DNA of 64,000 bases. Origin: Ornithinimicrobium tianjinense (GTDB lineage: Bacteria; Actinomycetota; Actinomycetes; Actinomycetales; Dermatophilaceae). Both the position numbers and the translations under genes were made by a program. The DNA lies in NCBI RefSeq assembly GCF_014636495.1, contig NZ_BMEM01000003.1, positions 62,001 to 126,000 on the forward strand, given 5' to 3'. The notes beneath the pieces were generated by a model. The model was not told the DNA's origin. It did not search any database and saw only the letters and a program-made list of their open reading frames with translations. Below are positions 49,470 to 58,149 of the stretch, piece by piece (within the stretch, counting starts at the first letter, position 1; each line of letters begins with the position of its first letter).

Positions 49470-50386
49470 TCCCAGCTCGCGTTCTTGTCCCAGCGTCGGA
49501 GGTACTCAGCCGCAGCCTCAGCCCCCTCGGCGTCCGCGATGCGGTGAGCCTCGTCGAAACGCTGGCGCCAGACAGCGCGGTGCTTACCGTACTTGCGCCC
49601 GTAGAGCCCGAGCACCGGGGTCGGTTCACCGTCTGCGAGCAGCTTGCCGTTGTCCATCCAGAGGGCTCGGTCGCACATCTTCTTGATGGTGCTGTCGTTG
49701 TGGCTCACCACGAAGACGGTGCCGGCGTTCTCCCGGATCGCCGTGATCCGCTCGGTCGCGCGCGCCCGGAAATGGGCGTCACCGGTGGAGAGCGCTTCGT
49801 CCACCACGAGGATGTCCGGTGTGATCGCGGTGGAGATGGCGAAGCGGAGCCGCGACCCCATACCGGAGGAGTAGGTGGACATGGGCAGGTCGAGGAAGTC
49901 GCCGATGTCGGCGAACTCGACGATGTCGTCGAACGCGGCGCGCACCTGCGCGGGGCTCAGGCCCAGGGCCTGCGCACCGATCCAGATGTTGTCGCGGCCG
50001 GACAGCTTGGGCATGAGGACGGCGTTGACACCGAGCAGCGAGGCGCGGCCGCCGAGCCAGAGCCGCCCCGAGGTCGGCGGCACCAGGCCCGCGATGGTGC
50101 GGAGCAGCGTGGACTTGCCCGAGCCGTTGGCCCCGACGATGCCGATCGACTCGCCCCGGTAGGCCACGAACGACACGTCACGCACCGCCTGGACCTCGCG
50201 ACGACCGACAGTGCCGAGCCCACGCGCGAGCAGCCGGCGCATCAGGCTCTCCTCGTCGAGGTTGTCGACCTGGCGGTCCCCCGGACCCCCGGCGTCCGAG
50301 CCCGTGCCGCTGCCGTAGACGCGGTAGGTGATGTCCAGGTGGGAGGCGATGACCGAGGGGACCCGGTCCCCCTCAGGCACGTCCAT
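49466..50386 (-). CDS. Polysaccharide ABC exporter, ATP-binding subunit (Wzt/TagH-like)
   Basis: 306 aa. SIGIVGANGSGKSTLLRTIA is Walker A, MSTYSSGMGSRLRFAISTAI the family's variant of the signature (SSGM in place of LSGGQ), PDILVVDEALSTGD Walker B. Both substitution and length match TagH/Wzt ATPases that drive export of wall polymers. The short C-terminal tail after residue 265 lacks a glycan-binding domain, unlike Wzt of O-antigen systems. Confidence 0.93.
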   Translation of the reverse strand: MDVPEGDRVPSVIASHLDITYRVYGSGTGSDAGGPGDRQVDNLDEESLMRRLLARGLGTVGRREVQAVRDVSFVAYRGESIGIVGANGSGKSTLLRTIAGLVPPTSGRLWLGGRASLLGVNAVLMPKLSGRDNIWIGAQALGLSPAQVRAAFDDIVEFADIGDFLDLPMSTYSSGMGSRLRFAISTAITPDILVVDEALSTGDAHFRARATERITAIRENAGTVFVVSHNDSTIKKMCDRALWMDNGKLLADGEPTPVLGLYGRKYGKHRAVWRQRFDEAHRIADAEGAEAAAEYLRRWDKNASWE

Positions 50387-51287
50387 AGCTGCCCTCCCCG
50401 CGCCAGAACACCACGAACCCGACCACGAGGAAGAGGACCGCCCAGCCCACGCTGACGAGCCAGGTTGTCGGGTCGAGCTCCTCGGTGGTCATCACCGTCT
50501 CACGGACCATCGTGAGCGACACGGCCGCCGGCTGGTAGGTCAGCGTGGCCGCGACCCATGCCGGTGCGTCGCCGATGCGCTCCAGCTGCAGCTCGACGGA
50601 GAAGAAGACGCCGGAGACGTACCGCAGCAGGCGCACGACGAGGGGCATGAGGTTCGCCAGGTCGCGGACCGCGTGGACCAGCCGGGAGGTGAGCATGGCC
50701 AGGCCCAGACCCATCGTAGTGACGATGAGCAGCGCGACCGGCAGCAGGAGCACCGTCCAGGGAAGGGTCCAGCCCTGCTCCCAGAAGGCCAGGACGAGCA
50801 GCACCCCGAAGGCGGGCAGCTGTCCGACGAAGGCGGCCAGCACCGTCACGATCGGCAGCATCACCCGCGGGAACTGCAGCGAGCGCATCATCCCGCGCTT
50901 GTTGAGCAGCGCCTTGGAGCCGCTCGTGAGCGACACGGCGAACAGGGAGTAGGTGAAGAGCCCGGAGGTGAGGAAGGTGATGAAGTGCTCGATGCCCCGC
51001 GAGGTGCCCAGCAGCAGCCCGAAGACGAGGTAGTAGGAGGCGCCGAGCAGCAACGGGGTGAGGACCGACCAGAGCAGACCCAGGTAGTTGTCGCGGTGGG
51101 CCGTGACGAACTCGCCGCGCGCCAGGGCCCACATCAGGCCGCGGTAGGACCAGAGCTCGCGCGCGTAGCCGACGAGACCGGGCCGGACCGAGGCCTGCTG
51201 AAGCCCGTGACGACGCGCGAGCGCCTCCGCCGCGGCGTCGGACAGCGCGTCCGGCAGGCGGAGCGGGTCAGGGCCCAGCTCGGTCAC
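50373..51287 (-). CDS. Polysaccharide ABC exporter, permease (ABC-2/TagG/Wzm-like)
   Basis: 304 aa, six membrane segments after a 60-residue cytosolic start. YRGLMWALARGEFVTAHRDN is the amphipathic interface region and YLGLLWSVLTPLLLGASYYL the first membrane helix pair of the ABC-2 family. It forms the channel with the downstream ATPase. GTG start overlaps the dehydrogenase stop (GTGA). Confidence 0.92.
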   Translation of the reverse strand: MTELGPDPLRLPDALSDAAAEALARRHGLQQASVRPGLVGYARELWSYRGLMWALARGEFVTAHRDNYLGLLWSVLTPLLLGASYYLVFGLLLGTSRGIEHFITFLTSGLFTYSLFAVSLTSGSKALLNKRGMMRSLQFPRVMLPIVTVLAAFVGQLPAFGVLLVLAFWEQGWTLPWTVLLLPVALLIVTTMGLGLAMLTSRLVHAVRDLANLMPLVVRLLRYVSGVFFSVELQLERIGDAPAWVAATLTYQPAAVSLTMVRETVMTTEELDPTTWLVSVGWAVLFLVVGFVVFWRGEGSYGRA

Positions 51288-52543
51288 AGCCGGTGGGTCC
51301 GTCCGCCCTGGGTGGTCTTGCCACGGGTGTCGAAGAAGAGCTGGGCCGCGCCGGCGAGGGCGTCCAGGTCGTAGTCGCGGTGGTTCTGCACCAGGATCGT
51401 CAGGTCCGCCTCCGCGACCGCCGCGCCCGGGTCGTCCACCCGGGACGCCTCCGGCACCGCGCGCCAGGCCTCCACGTGCGGGTCGTGGTAGGCCACCACG
51501 GCACCCTTGGCCATCAGCTGCCGCGCCAGCGGCACCGCCGGGGACTCACGCTGGTCGGCGATGTTCGGCTTGTACGTCACCCCCAGCAGCAGCACCGTCG
51601 ACCCCTTTAACGGCTTGCCCGCCTCGTTGAGCAGGTCCTGCGCCCGCGACACCACGTAGGCCGGCATGCTCGTGTTGATCTCCTGCGCCAGCTCCACGAA
51701 CCGGAACGGGTAACCGAGCCGGGCCCGCACGTTGTGCGACAGGTAGTTCGGGTCGATCGGGATGCAGTGCCCACCCACACCCGGCCCCGGGTAGAACGCC
51801 TGGAAACCGAACGGCTTGGAGCTGGCCGCCTCGATCACGTCCCACAGGTCGATCCCCAGCTCGTGGCAGAACTTCGCCATCTCGTTGACCAGCGCGATGT
51901 TGATGTGCCGGTAGGTGTTCTCCAGCAGCTTGGCCGTCTCCGCCTCCCGGGTCCCCCGCGCCCGCACCACCGTGTCCACGAACCGCCCGTAGAACGCCGC
52001 CGCCGCCTCGGTGCACGCCGGCGTGTGCCCACCCACGACCTTCGGGGTGTTCTTCGCCCCGAACCGCTCGTTGCCCGGGTCGATCCGCTCCGGGGAGAAC
52101 GCCAGATGGAAGTCCCGCCCCGCGACCAGCCCACCGGCCTCCAGCGCCGGACGCACCACCTCGTCCGTCGTGCCCGGGTAGGTCGTCGACTCCAGGATCA
52201 CCAGCATCCCCGGCCGCAGGTTGCGCGCCACCGCACCCACCGCCGACTCCACCGCACGCAGGTCCGGACCCCCGTCCTCCGACAACGGCGTCGGCACGCA
52301 GATCACCGCCACGTCCGCCTCCGCGATCCGCGACTCCTCCGTCGTGGCCTCGAACCCGCCCGCGCGCATCTGCGCGATGTCCGCGTCCGACAGGTCGTCC
52401 ACATGGCTGCGACCCGCGTTCAACGCCTCCACCACCCCGGCGTTCACGTCATACCCCAGGACCCGCATCCCGGCCCGGGTCCCCTCCTGCGCCAGCGGCA
52501 GCCCCACGTAGCCCAGCCCAAGGATCACGGCATCAGCAGCCAC
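51284..52543 (-). CDS. UDP-HexNAc 6-dehydrogenase (WbpA/WecC-like) with unusual codon use
   Basis: 419 aa from a GTG at 52543 (AGGAGAG upstream). AVILGLGYVGLPLAQEGTRA is the NAD loop, LVILESTTYPGTTDEVV and FSPERIDPGNERFG bind substrate, and PGPGVGGHCIPIDPNYLSHN has the catalytic Cys. It should oxidise UDP-GlcNAc or UDP-ManNAc to the uronic acid; paired with WecB the latter is attractive. Codons end in G much more than in neighbours (GTG, GCG, CGG, GGG), codon 312 is TTA (51610-51608), and the GGCATAC motif is absent. It may have been transferred recently. First gene of the ABC exporter operon. Confidence 0.88.
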   Translation of the reverse strand: MAADAVILGLGYVGLPLAQEGTRAGMRVLGYDVNAGVVEALNAGRSHVDDLSDADIAQMRAGGFEATTEESRIAEADVAVICVPTPLSEDGGPDLRAVESAVGAVARNLRPGMLVILESTTYPGTTDEVVRPALEAGGLVAGRDFHLAFSPERIDPGNERFGAKNTPKVVGGHTPACTEAAAAFYGRFVDTVVRARGTREAETAKLLENTYRHINIALVNEMAKFCHELGIDLWDVIEAASSKPFGFQAFYPGPGVGGHCIPIDPNYLSHNVRARLGYPFRFVELAQEINTSMPAYVVSRAQDLLNEAGKPLKGSTVLLLGVTYKPNIADQRESPAVPLARQLMAKGAVVAYHDPHVEAWRAVPEASRVDDPGAAVAEADLTILVQNHRDYDLDALAGAAQLFFDTRGKTTQGGRTHRL

Positions 52544-52659
52544 AGTCGTCTCTCCTCCGTCGTCCGACCCCCGCTTCCGCGCGAGCGCCCCGGCATCATA
52601 CCGAGCAGGCACGCCGCCCCGACCCGCCGAGGCGGGCCGGTCGTGCGATTATCGGCACC

Positions 52660-53727
52660 ATGTCCGAGCCGCCCACCGTCCTCCTGCTCTCGAGCAACGG
52701 CGCGGGCATGGGGCACCTGACGCGCCTGCTGGCCTACGGACGGCGGATGGAGGGGGTGCGCGTCCACGTCGTGTCCCTGTCCCAGGCCGCGCCCGTCGTC
52801 GCGGCCGAGGGCGTGACCTGGGAGTACCTGCCCAGCCAGGGGTCGACGGGCCTGCGCCCGGCCACCTGGCGCTCGCTCTTCGCCGACCGCGTCGCCGAGG
52901 TCCTGTCCCGCGTCGCTCCGGCGGCGCTCGTCTTCGACGGCACCCACCCCTACCGCGGGCTGGACGTCGCGCTGCGCAGCCATCCCGGCACGCGCTCGGT
53001 GTGGTCGCGGCGCGGCATGTGGAAGCCGGGGCGCAACGTCGACCAGCTGGCCAAGGCCGCCTGGTTCGACGCCGTCGTCGAGCCGGGTGACCTGTCCGCG
53101 GCCGCGGACCGGGGCGCGACCGCTGCTGCGACCGACGCCGTCCGGGTCGACCCGGTCACGCTGGTCGACCGCGGCGCGACGAGCACCCGGGCGCAGGCGC
53201 GCGAGGCGCTGGGGCTGCCGCCCGACGGCCCGCTGGCGCTCGTCTCGCTGGGCGCCGGCAACATCAACGACACCACCGACGAGGTGGGCGCCGCCGCGGC
53301 GGCCCTGCGACGGCAGGGCGTCGGCGTGTGCGTGACGGTGCCCGCGATCGCCGAGCGCGCCGTGCGCCACGACGACCTGCACGTGGTGAGCCACTTCCCG
53401 CTGTCCGAGCACTTCGCCGCCTTCGACTGCGCGGTCGCGGCGGCCGGCTACAACTCCTTCCACGAGACGCTCCGGCTCGGCGTGCCCACCCTCTTCGTGC
53501 CCAACGACCACACCTCGCTCGACGACCAGGTGGCGCGCGCCGAGCACGCGGCCGCCCAGGGCTGGGCGCTGAGCACCCGCACCCTCACCGACGGGGGTGC
53601 GGACGCGCTGGTGACCAGCCTCCTCGAGGACGGCGAGCAGCTCGCCCGGGCCGCCCAGGAGGCCGACCCCGGCAACGGGGCCGGCGACGCCGCCCGTGCG
53701 GTGCTCGAGGCAGGAGGCCTGGTATGA
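52660..53727 (+). CDS. Glycosyltransferase, GT-B fold (MurG/GT1-like)
   Basis: 355 aa. LLLSSNGAGMGHLTRLLAYG at the start is a GxGH-type acceptor loop; ALVSLGAGNINDTTDEVGAA begins the C-terminal domain; AAAGYNSFHETLRLGVPTLF is the donor-binding GGxxT-like motif. It should transfer a sugar from a nucleotide to a lipid or polymer. First gene of a four-gene plus-strand operon, overlapping the next by ATGA. A GATTAT hexamer (52647-52652) lies seven bases before the ATG. Confidence 0.82.
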   Translation: MSEPPTVLLLSSNGAGMGHLTRLLAYGRRMEGVRVHVVSLSQAAPVVAAEGVTWEYLPSQGSTGLRPATWRSLFADRVAEVLSRVAPAALVFDGTHPYRGLDVALRSHPGTRSVWSRRGMWKPGRNVDQLAKAAWFDAVVEPGDLSAAADRGATAAATDAVRVDPVTLVDRGATSTRAQAREALGLPPDGPLALVSLGAGNINDTTDEVGAAAAALRRQGVGVCVTVPAIAERAVRHDDLHVVSHFPLSEHFAAFDCAVAAAGYNSFHETLRLGVPTLFVPNDHTSLDDQVARAEHAAAQGWALSTRTLTDGGADALVTSLLEDGEQLARAAQEADPGNGAGDAARAVLEAGGLV

Positions 53728-54350
53728 CGTCTCCCTCACCGGCGGTGCGCCGTCGCCAGCAGCAGGTCGCGCGGCTCGCGCGCCGCACGCCCGGCCTGGT
53801 CCCGGCGGTGGACCGGGCGCTGCACCGGGTGCGCCGCAACGCCACGCTGACCGACCTGTTCTGGCGGGTCTTCGTGCCGGAGACCACCCTCGGCGTCCGA
53901 CCGGTCGCGCTGCACCCCGGGCGGCGGCTCGCGGGGCGGGACGTCGTCTTCCTGCCGGTCGTCGCCGTGCTCGGTCTGGGGCTCACCGACGAGCAGGCGC
54001 AGACGCTCCTGCAGACCGTCGCCGACCTGCAGGCGCAGGAGCGGTCGTTCAAGCCGCTCCTGATCCTCGACCGCCCCGTGCTGGGGGCGGCGCGCAGCCA
54101 CGGGTTCGTCGTCGAGCTCGTCACGCCGCGGGAGGACTGGGCCGCGATGCCGGGCGGGTCGGCCGACCCGGCGCACTGGCTGGAGCACGTGGGCCGGCGG
54201 GTCGCGGGCATCGTGGAGCACTACCAGGTGCTGCACCTGGCGCGGGCGGGCGCCGACGGCCTCGACCCCCTCGACCTCGCGGTGCTGCGCGCCCTCGCCG
54301 GCCGCCTCCCCGCGGACCTGGACGTCCGGCTCGTCGAGGAGGACCGGTGA
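53724..54350 (+). CDS. Protein of unknown function in the wecB operon
   Basis: 208 aa, not recognised. An Arg-rich N-terminus (RRRQQQVARLARRTPG) is followed by an alpha/beta-like region with VVFLPVVAVLGLGLTDEQAQ and LLILDRPVLGAARSHGFVVE. There is no signal peptide or membrane helix. Start and stop both overlap neighbours (ATGA, GTGA), so it is translated with the glycosyltransferase and WecB and probably belongs to the same pathway. The hydrophobic strands suggest a Rossmann-like fold, possibly a degenerate glycosyltransferase half. Confidence 0.6.
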   Translation: MTSPSPAVRRRQQQVARLARRTPGLVPAVDRALHRVRRNATLTDLFWRVFVPETTLGVRPVALHPGRRLAGRDVVFLPVVAVLGLGLTDEQAQTLLQTVADLQAQERSFKPLLILDRPVLGAARSHGFVVELVTPREDWAAMPGGSADPAHWLEHVGRRVAGIVEHYQVLHLARAGADGLDPLDLAVLRALAGRLPADLDVRLVEEDR

Positions 54351-55462
54351 CCGGGATGACCGAGCACGTCCAGCCCCTGGTGATGCACGTCACCGGCGCC
54401 CGCCCCAACTTCCCGAAGGCCGCGCCCGTCCTCGCCGCGCTCGCCGACCTGCCGGTCCGCCAGCTGCTCGTCCACACCGGGCAGCACTACGACGAGCGGA
54501 TGAGCGAGGTCTTCTTCCGGCAGCTGGGGCTGCCCGCCCCGGACGTCAACCTGGGCGTCGGGTCGGGCCCGCACGGCGCGCAGACCGCCGCGATCATGGT
54601 GGGCCTCGAGGAGCTCGTCCTCGAGCGGCGGCCGGACCTCGTCGTCGTCTACGGCGACGTCAACTCCACGGTGGCGGCCGCCCTCGTCGCGGCCAAGCTG
54701 CAGATCCCGCTGGCCCACGTGGAGGCCGGCCTGCGCAGCTTCGACCTGACCATGCCCGAGGAGATCAACCGGCTGGTCACCGACCGGCTCGCCGACCTGC
54801 TCCTGGTCACCAGCCCCGACGCCATCGCACACCTGGGCAACGAGGGCGTCGACCCCGACCGGATCCACCTCGTCGGCAACCCGATGATCGACACCCTGCT
54901 GCGTCACCTCGACGAGCTCGACGTCGACTCGGCGCGGACGCTCGTGGGCCTGCCCCCCGAGGAGCCCTACGTCGTCGCCACCCTGCACCGGCCGGGCAAC
55001 GTCGACGACCCGGCCGACGTCGCCGAGCTGGTCGCCGCGGTCCACGGCGTCGCGGACCAGGTGCGCATCGTCATACCCCTGCATCCCCGGGGCCGCGAGC
55101 GCCTCCAGGCGGCCGGGCTCCTGGACCACGAGCGGGTCCTCGCCGCAGAGCCGCTCGGCTACCTGGAGTTCCTGGCCCTGGTCCAGGGGTCGGTCGGGGT
55201 CGTGACCGACTCCGGCGGCGTGCAGGAGGAGACCACCGTCATGGGCGTGCCCTGCCTGACGCTGCGGCCCAGCACCGAGCGCCCGGTGACGATCACGCAC
55301 GGCACCAACCGCCTCGTCACCCGGGCCCAGCTGCCCGCCGTGATGGCCGAGGTGCTGTCGGCCGGCCGCGCCGCGCCGGGCACCACCCCCGTCCCGCCGC
55401 TGTGGGACGGCCAGGCCGGTCCTCGCATCGCCGCCGTGCTGGCGCGGCACCTGGGGCTGTGA
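54347..55462 (+). CDS. wecB: UDP-N-acetylglucosamine 2-epimerase (non-hydrolysing)
   Basis: 371 aa from the GTG of the GTGA overlap (an ATG three codons on is an alternative). MHVTGARPNFPKAAPVLAAL, QHYDERMSEVFF, VYGDVNSTVAAALVAAKLQI, HVEAGLRSFDLTMPEEINR and VTDSGGVQEETTVMGVPCL are all family hallmarks, including the catalytic acids. It interconverts UDP-GlcNAc and UDP-ManNAc. Together with the dehydrogenase at 51284 it could make UDP-ManNAcA, a teichuronic-acid building block. Confidence 0.95.
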   Translation: MTGMTEHVQPLVMHVTGARPNFPKAAPVLAALADLPVRQLLVHTGQHYDERMSEVFFRQLGLPAPDVNLGVGSGPHGAQTAAIMVGLEELVLERRPDLVVVYGDVNSTVAAALVAAKLQIPLAHVEAGLRSFDLTMPEEINRLVTDRLADLLLVTSPDAIAHLGNEGVDPDRIHLVGNPMIDTLLRHLDELDVDSARTLVGLPPEEPYVVATLHRPGNVDDPADVAELVAAVHGVADQVRIVIPLHPRGRERLQAAGLLDHERVLAAEPLGYLEFLALVQGSVGVVTDSGGVQEETTVMGVPCLTLRPSTERPVTITHGTNRLVTRAQLPAVMAEVLSAGRAAPGTTPVPPLWDGQAGPRIAAVLARHLGL

Positions 55463-58149
55463 GCAAGATGTCCGCCGTGCTGGACGGCGCCCACGCCCAC
55501 GGCTACCTGCTGACCGCGGCCCGCCCGGGCGTCCCCGCGCGCCCGTGGCCCGCGGACGTCACCGGCTGGTCCGCGCACGACGACATCCTGCCCGGGCTCA
55601 CCCTGCGCTCCCACCCCCGCACCGTGGTGAGGCACGCCGCCGGGGTGAACGGCGTCGTGGTGCTCCTGGGCCACCCCGTCGACGTGGACGCCGGGATCAG
55701 CGACGCCGCCCGGGTCGCCACCCGGCTCTGCGCGACCTGGGACCTCCAGGACGACGACGCGCTCGTCCGCGAGGCCGCGGGGCTGGGCGGACGGTGGACC
55801 CTCCTGGCCGCCCGTCGCCACGGCGAGCTGCTCGTCGTCCCCGACGCCCACGCCACCCAACCCGTGTTCTACGCCACCGCGGGCGGGCACCTGGCCCTGG
55901 CCAGCACGCCCGCCCTCGCGGCCGCCGCCCTCGACCTGCCGGTCGACGAGGACGCGCTGACCCTGCTGGCCGAGCTCCGCGAGCGGCGCCGCGGGGCCGT
56001 GACCTACCTGCCCGGCCTGCGGACGCCCTACGAGGGCCTGCTGCCGCTGGTCCCCAACTGCCTCCTGCGCATCGACCCCGCGACGTTGCACGTGGAACAC
56101 CGGCGGTTCTGGCCGTGGCAGGACCGCGAGGAGCGGACGGACACCGAGGCGGTCTACCAGCGTTTCCGCGAGCGCCTCGCCGCGCACGTCCGGCTCCTCG
56201 CCGGGCTCGGCGTCCCCGCCCTCAGCCTCACCGCCGGCGGTGACAGCCGCGTGACGGCGGCGCTGGCTCACGAGCAGGTGCGCGCGGGGGGCGGCCTCGC
56301 CTTCACCTACGTCAACCCGCGCGACGCGCGCAACGGCGCCGCGGCCATGGCCGACGTCACCGGCGCGAGCGCGGTGGCCGCGCAGCTCGGCATCCCGCAC
56401 CGGGTGCTGCGGTGGCGCCAGCCGCCGGAGGGCGGGGCCTTCGACCTGCTGCACCGCCGCACCTACGCCCCGCTCGTGCCCTCCCGCGGGGCCGCGCACG
56501 CGATGTGGGCCGACCTGCCGCGCGACCTCGTGCAGCTGCAGTCCAACGGCGCCGAGACGGGGACGGCCTTCCTGCGCCGCCGGACCGACGAGCCCCTCTC
56601 CCCGCTGCGGCTCGCGCGGATGATGATGCACGCCGCCGAGGGGCTCGAGGACCTGGCCGGCCGCATGTACACCGGTTACCTCGAGCACGCCGAGATGCAG
56701 CCGGCCCGCCTCCACGGCTACGACCACCACGACGTCTTCTACTGGGAGCAGCGGATGGGGCGCTGGGGCTGGCAGAAGTTCCTCGACGGCGACCTCGGGC
56801 ACCGCGTGCTCGCCCCGTTCAACGACCGCGTGCTGCTCGAGACGATGCTGGCGCTGCCCTACCCGCAGCGGGAGAGCAAGATGCTGCTCGCGCGCGTGCT
56901 GGAGGACGTCCCCGCAGCGCGCCTGCCCCGCACCCCGGCGGCCCCGGCCTCGCTCGCCCGCTCCGTGACGGGGCTCCTGCCCGGCCGGGCGACCCGGCGC
57001 CTGGACGCCGTCGTCGGGCGACGCGAGCGCGCCGCCGAGACCTCCCGGCTCGCCTTCGCGCAGGGGTATGCCGTGCTGCCCCCGGGTGCGCACGGCACCC
57101 GGGTGCCGGCCGGCTGGGGACGGCTCACCCTGCCGCAGGGAGCCTTCGGCCGGACCTCCGGTGCCGGGATGGTGCTGCGCCACCATCCCCGGCTGCCCCA
57201 CGCCTTCGCCGGCGACGGTTCGGGCTGGGTGCTGGTCCTGGGCGAGCCGGCCTGGCTGCGCCACGAGCTGGACGGGCCGCAGGTCGTCGCCAGGGTGCTG
57301 CACGACCTGCTCGTCGGCGGGACCCAGGGCCCCCAGCTGCTGGCGGACGATCGTGGGCGCGGCCTCGACGCGGTCGTGGCGGCGGGCGCGGGGCTGGTGG
57401 GTCGCTATGTCGTGGTGGTGGGCGACCGCCGTCGCACCCTGGTCATGACGGACCCGCTGTCCGCGCTGGGGGCCCACCTGCCCGCGGACAGCCCCGGGCT
57501 GGTGTCCCACGCCCGGCTGCTCGTGGGCGACACCCTCCCGCTCAGCCCCGACGAGGTGCTCGCCGTGGAGGGGGCGGGACCGACGCTCACCGAGCTCGAC
57601 CAGCTCGTCGACCTGCCCTCGCTCGCCCTGCCCCGCCACGTGGAGGACCCGACGACCGGTGCGGACCGGCTGGCCCGGCACACCCGGATCCTGAGCCACC
57701 GCGGACCGGCCTGGCTGGGGCTCACCGCGTCCCGGGCGGGAGCCGAGCTGCTGCCGCACCTCGTCGCCAGCGCCGGAGGTGCGATCACCTGGTGGGACCG
57801 CACGGCCGACGACGCGGCGGCCGCAGACGTCATCGCCGCGTCCGAGCGCGCCCGCGAGGCAGGGGTGCAGCACCGCGTGGTCGGTCTGCGGGAGGACGCG
57901 GACGGTGGCCGGGCCGGCGACGCCCGCCGCGCCGCGGCTGCGGCGGCGCTGCGCACCACCTGGGGCGAGGGGACCGAGGACCGGCTGCCCGTCTCCTCCG
58001 CGCTCGACGCCGCGCTGCCCGCCGACGCCGTCCTCTGGCTGGGCGACCTACCCGGCACCGGCTCGCGGACGTGGGAGCTGGTCCAGGGGGTGCGCCGGGT
58101 CGCGCTGCCCTTCAGCGACCGGCTGCTGCCCCACCTGCCCCGTCGCTGA
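55459..58149 (+). CDS. Double asparagine-synthetase-like protein
   Basis: 896 aa from a GTG (GTGA overlap with wecB). Residues about 60-240 are a glutaminase-like domain without the N-terminal catalytic Cys (LGGRWTLLAARRHGELLVVP), followed by an ATP-pyrophosphatase domain with LTAGGDSRVTAALAHEQV (259-275) as PP-loop. A second round begins near 645 (GRYVVVVGDRRRTLVMTDPL) and has GLTASRAGAELLPHL near 755 in place of the PP-loop, so the second module seems dead. Asparagine-synthetase-like proteins in glycan clusters amidate or link sugars. Without the Cys it must use free ammonia or another amine. The 3' end overlaps the convergent GT gene by 38 bp. Confidence 0.75.
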   Translation: MSKMSAVLDGAHAHGYLLTAARPGVPARPWPADVTGWSAHDDILPGLTLRSHPRTVVRHAAGVNGVVVLLGHPVDVDAGISDAARVATRLCATWDLQDDDALVREAAGLGGRWTLLAARRHGELLVVPDAHATQPVFYATAGGHLALASTPALAAAALDLPVDEDALTLLAELRERRRGAVTYLPGLRTPYEGLLPLVPNCLLRIDPATLHVEHRRFWPWQDREERTDTEAVYQRFRERLAAHVRLLAGLGVPALSLTAGGDSRVTAALAHEQVRAGGGLAFTYVNPRDARNGAAAMADVTGASAVAAQLGIPHRVLRWRQPPEGGAFDLLHRRTYAPLVPSRGAAHAMWADLPRDLVQLQSNGAETGTAFLRRRTDEPLSPLRLARMMMHAAEGLEDLAGRMYTGYLEHAEMQPARLHGYDHHDVFYWEQRMGRWGWQKFLDGDLGHRVLAPFNDRVLLETMLALPYPQRESKMLLARVLEDVPAARLPRTPAAPASLARSVTGLLPGRATRRLDAVVGRRERAAETSRLAFAQGYAVLPPGAHGTRVPAGWGRLTLPQGAFGRTSGAGMVLRHHPRLPHAFAGDGSGWVLVLGEPAWLRHELDGPQVVARVLHDLLVGGTQGPQLLADDRGRGLDAVVAAGAGLVGRYVVVVGDRRRTLVMTDPLSALGAHLPADSPGLVSHARLLVGDTLPLSPDEVLAVEGAGPTLTELDQLVDLPSLALPRHVEDPTTGADRLARHTRILSHRGPAWLGLTASRAGAELLPHLVASAGGAITWWDRTADDAAAADVIAASERAREAGVQHRVVGLREDADGGRAGDARRAAAAAALRTTWGEGTEDRLPVSSALDAALPADAVLWLGDLPGTGSRTWELVQGVRRVALPFSDRLLPHLPRR

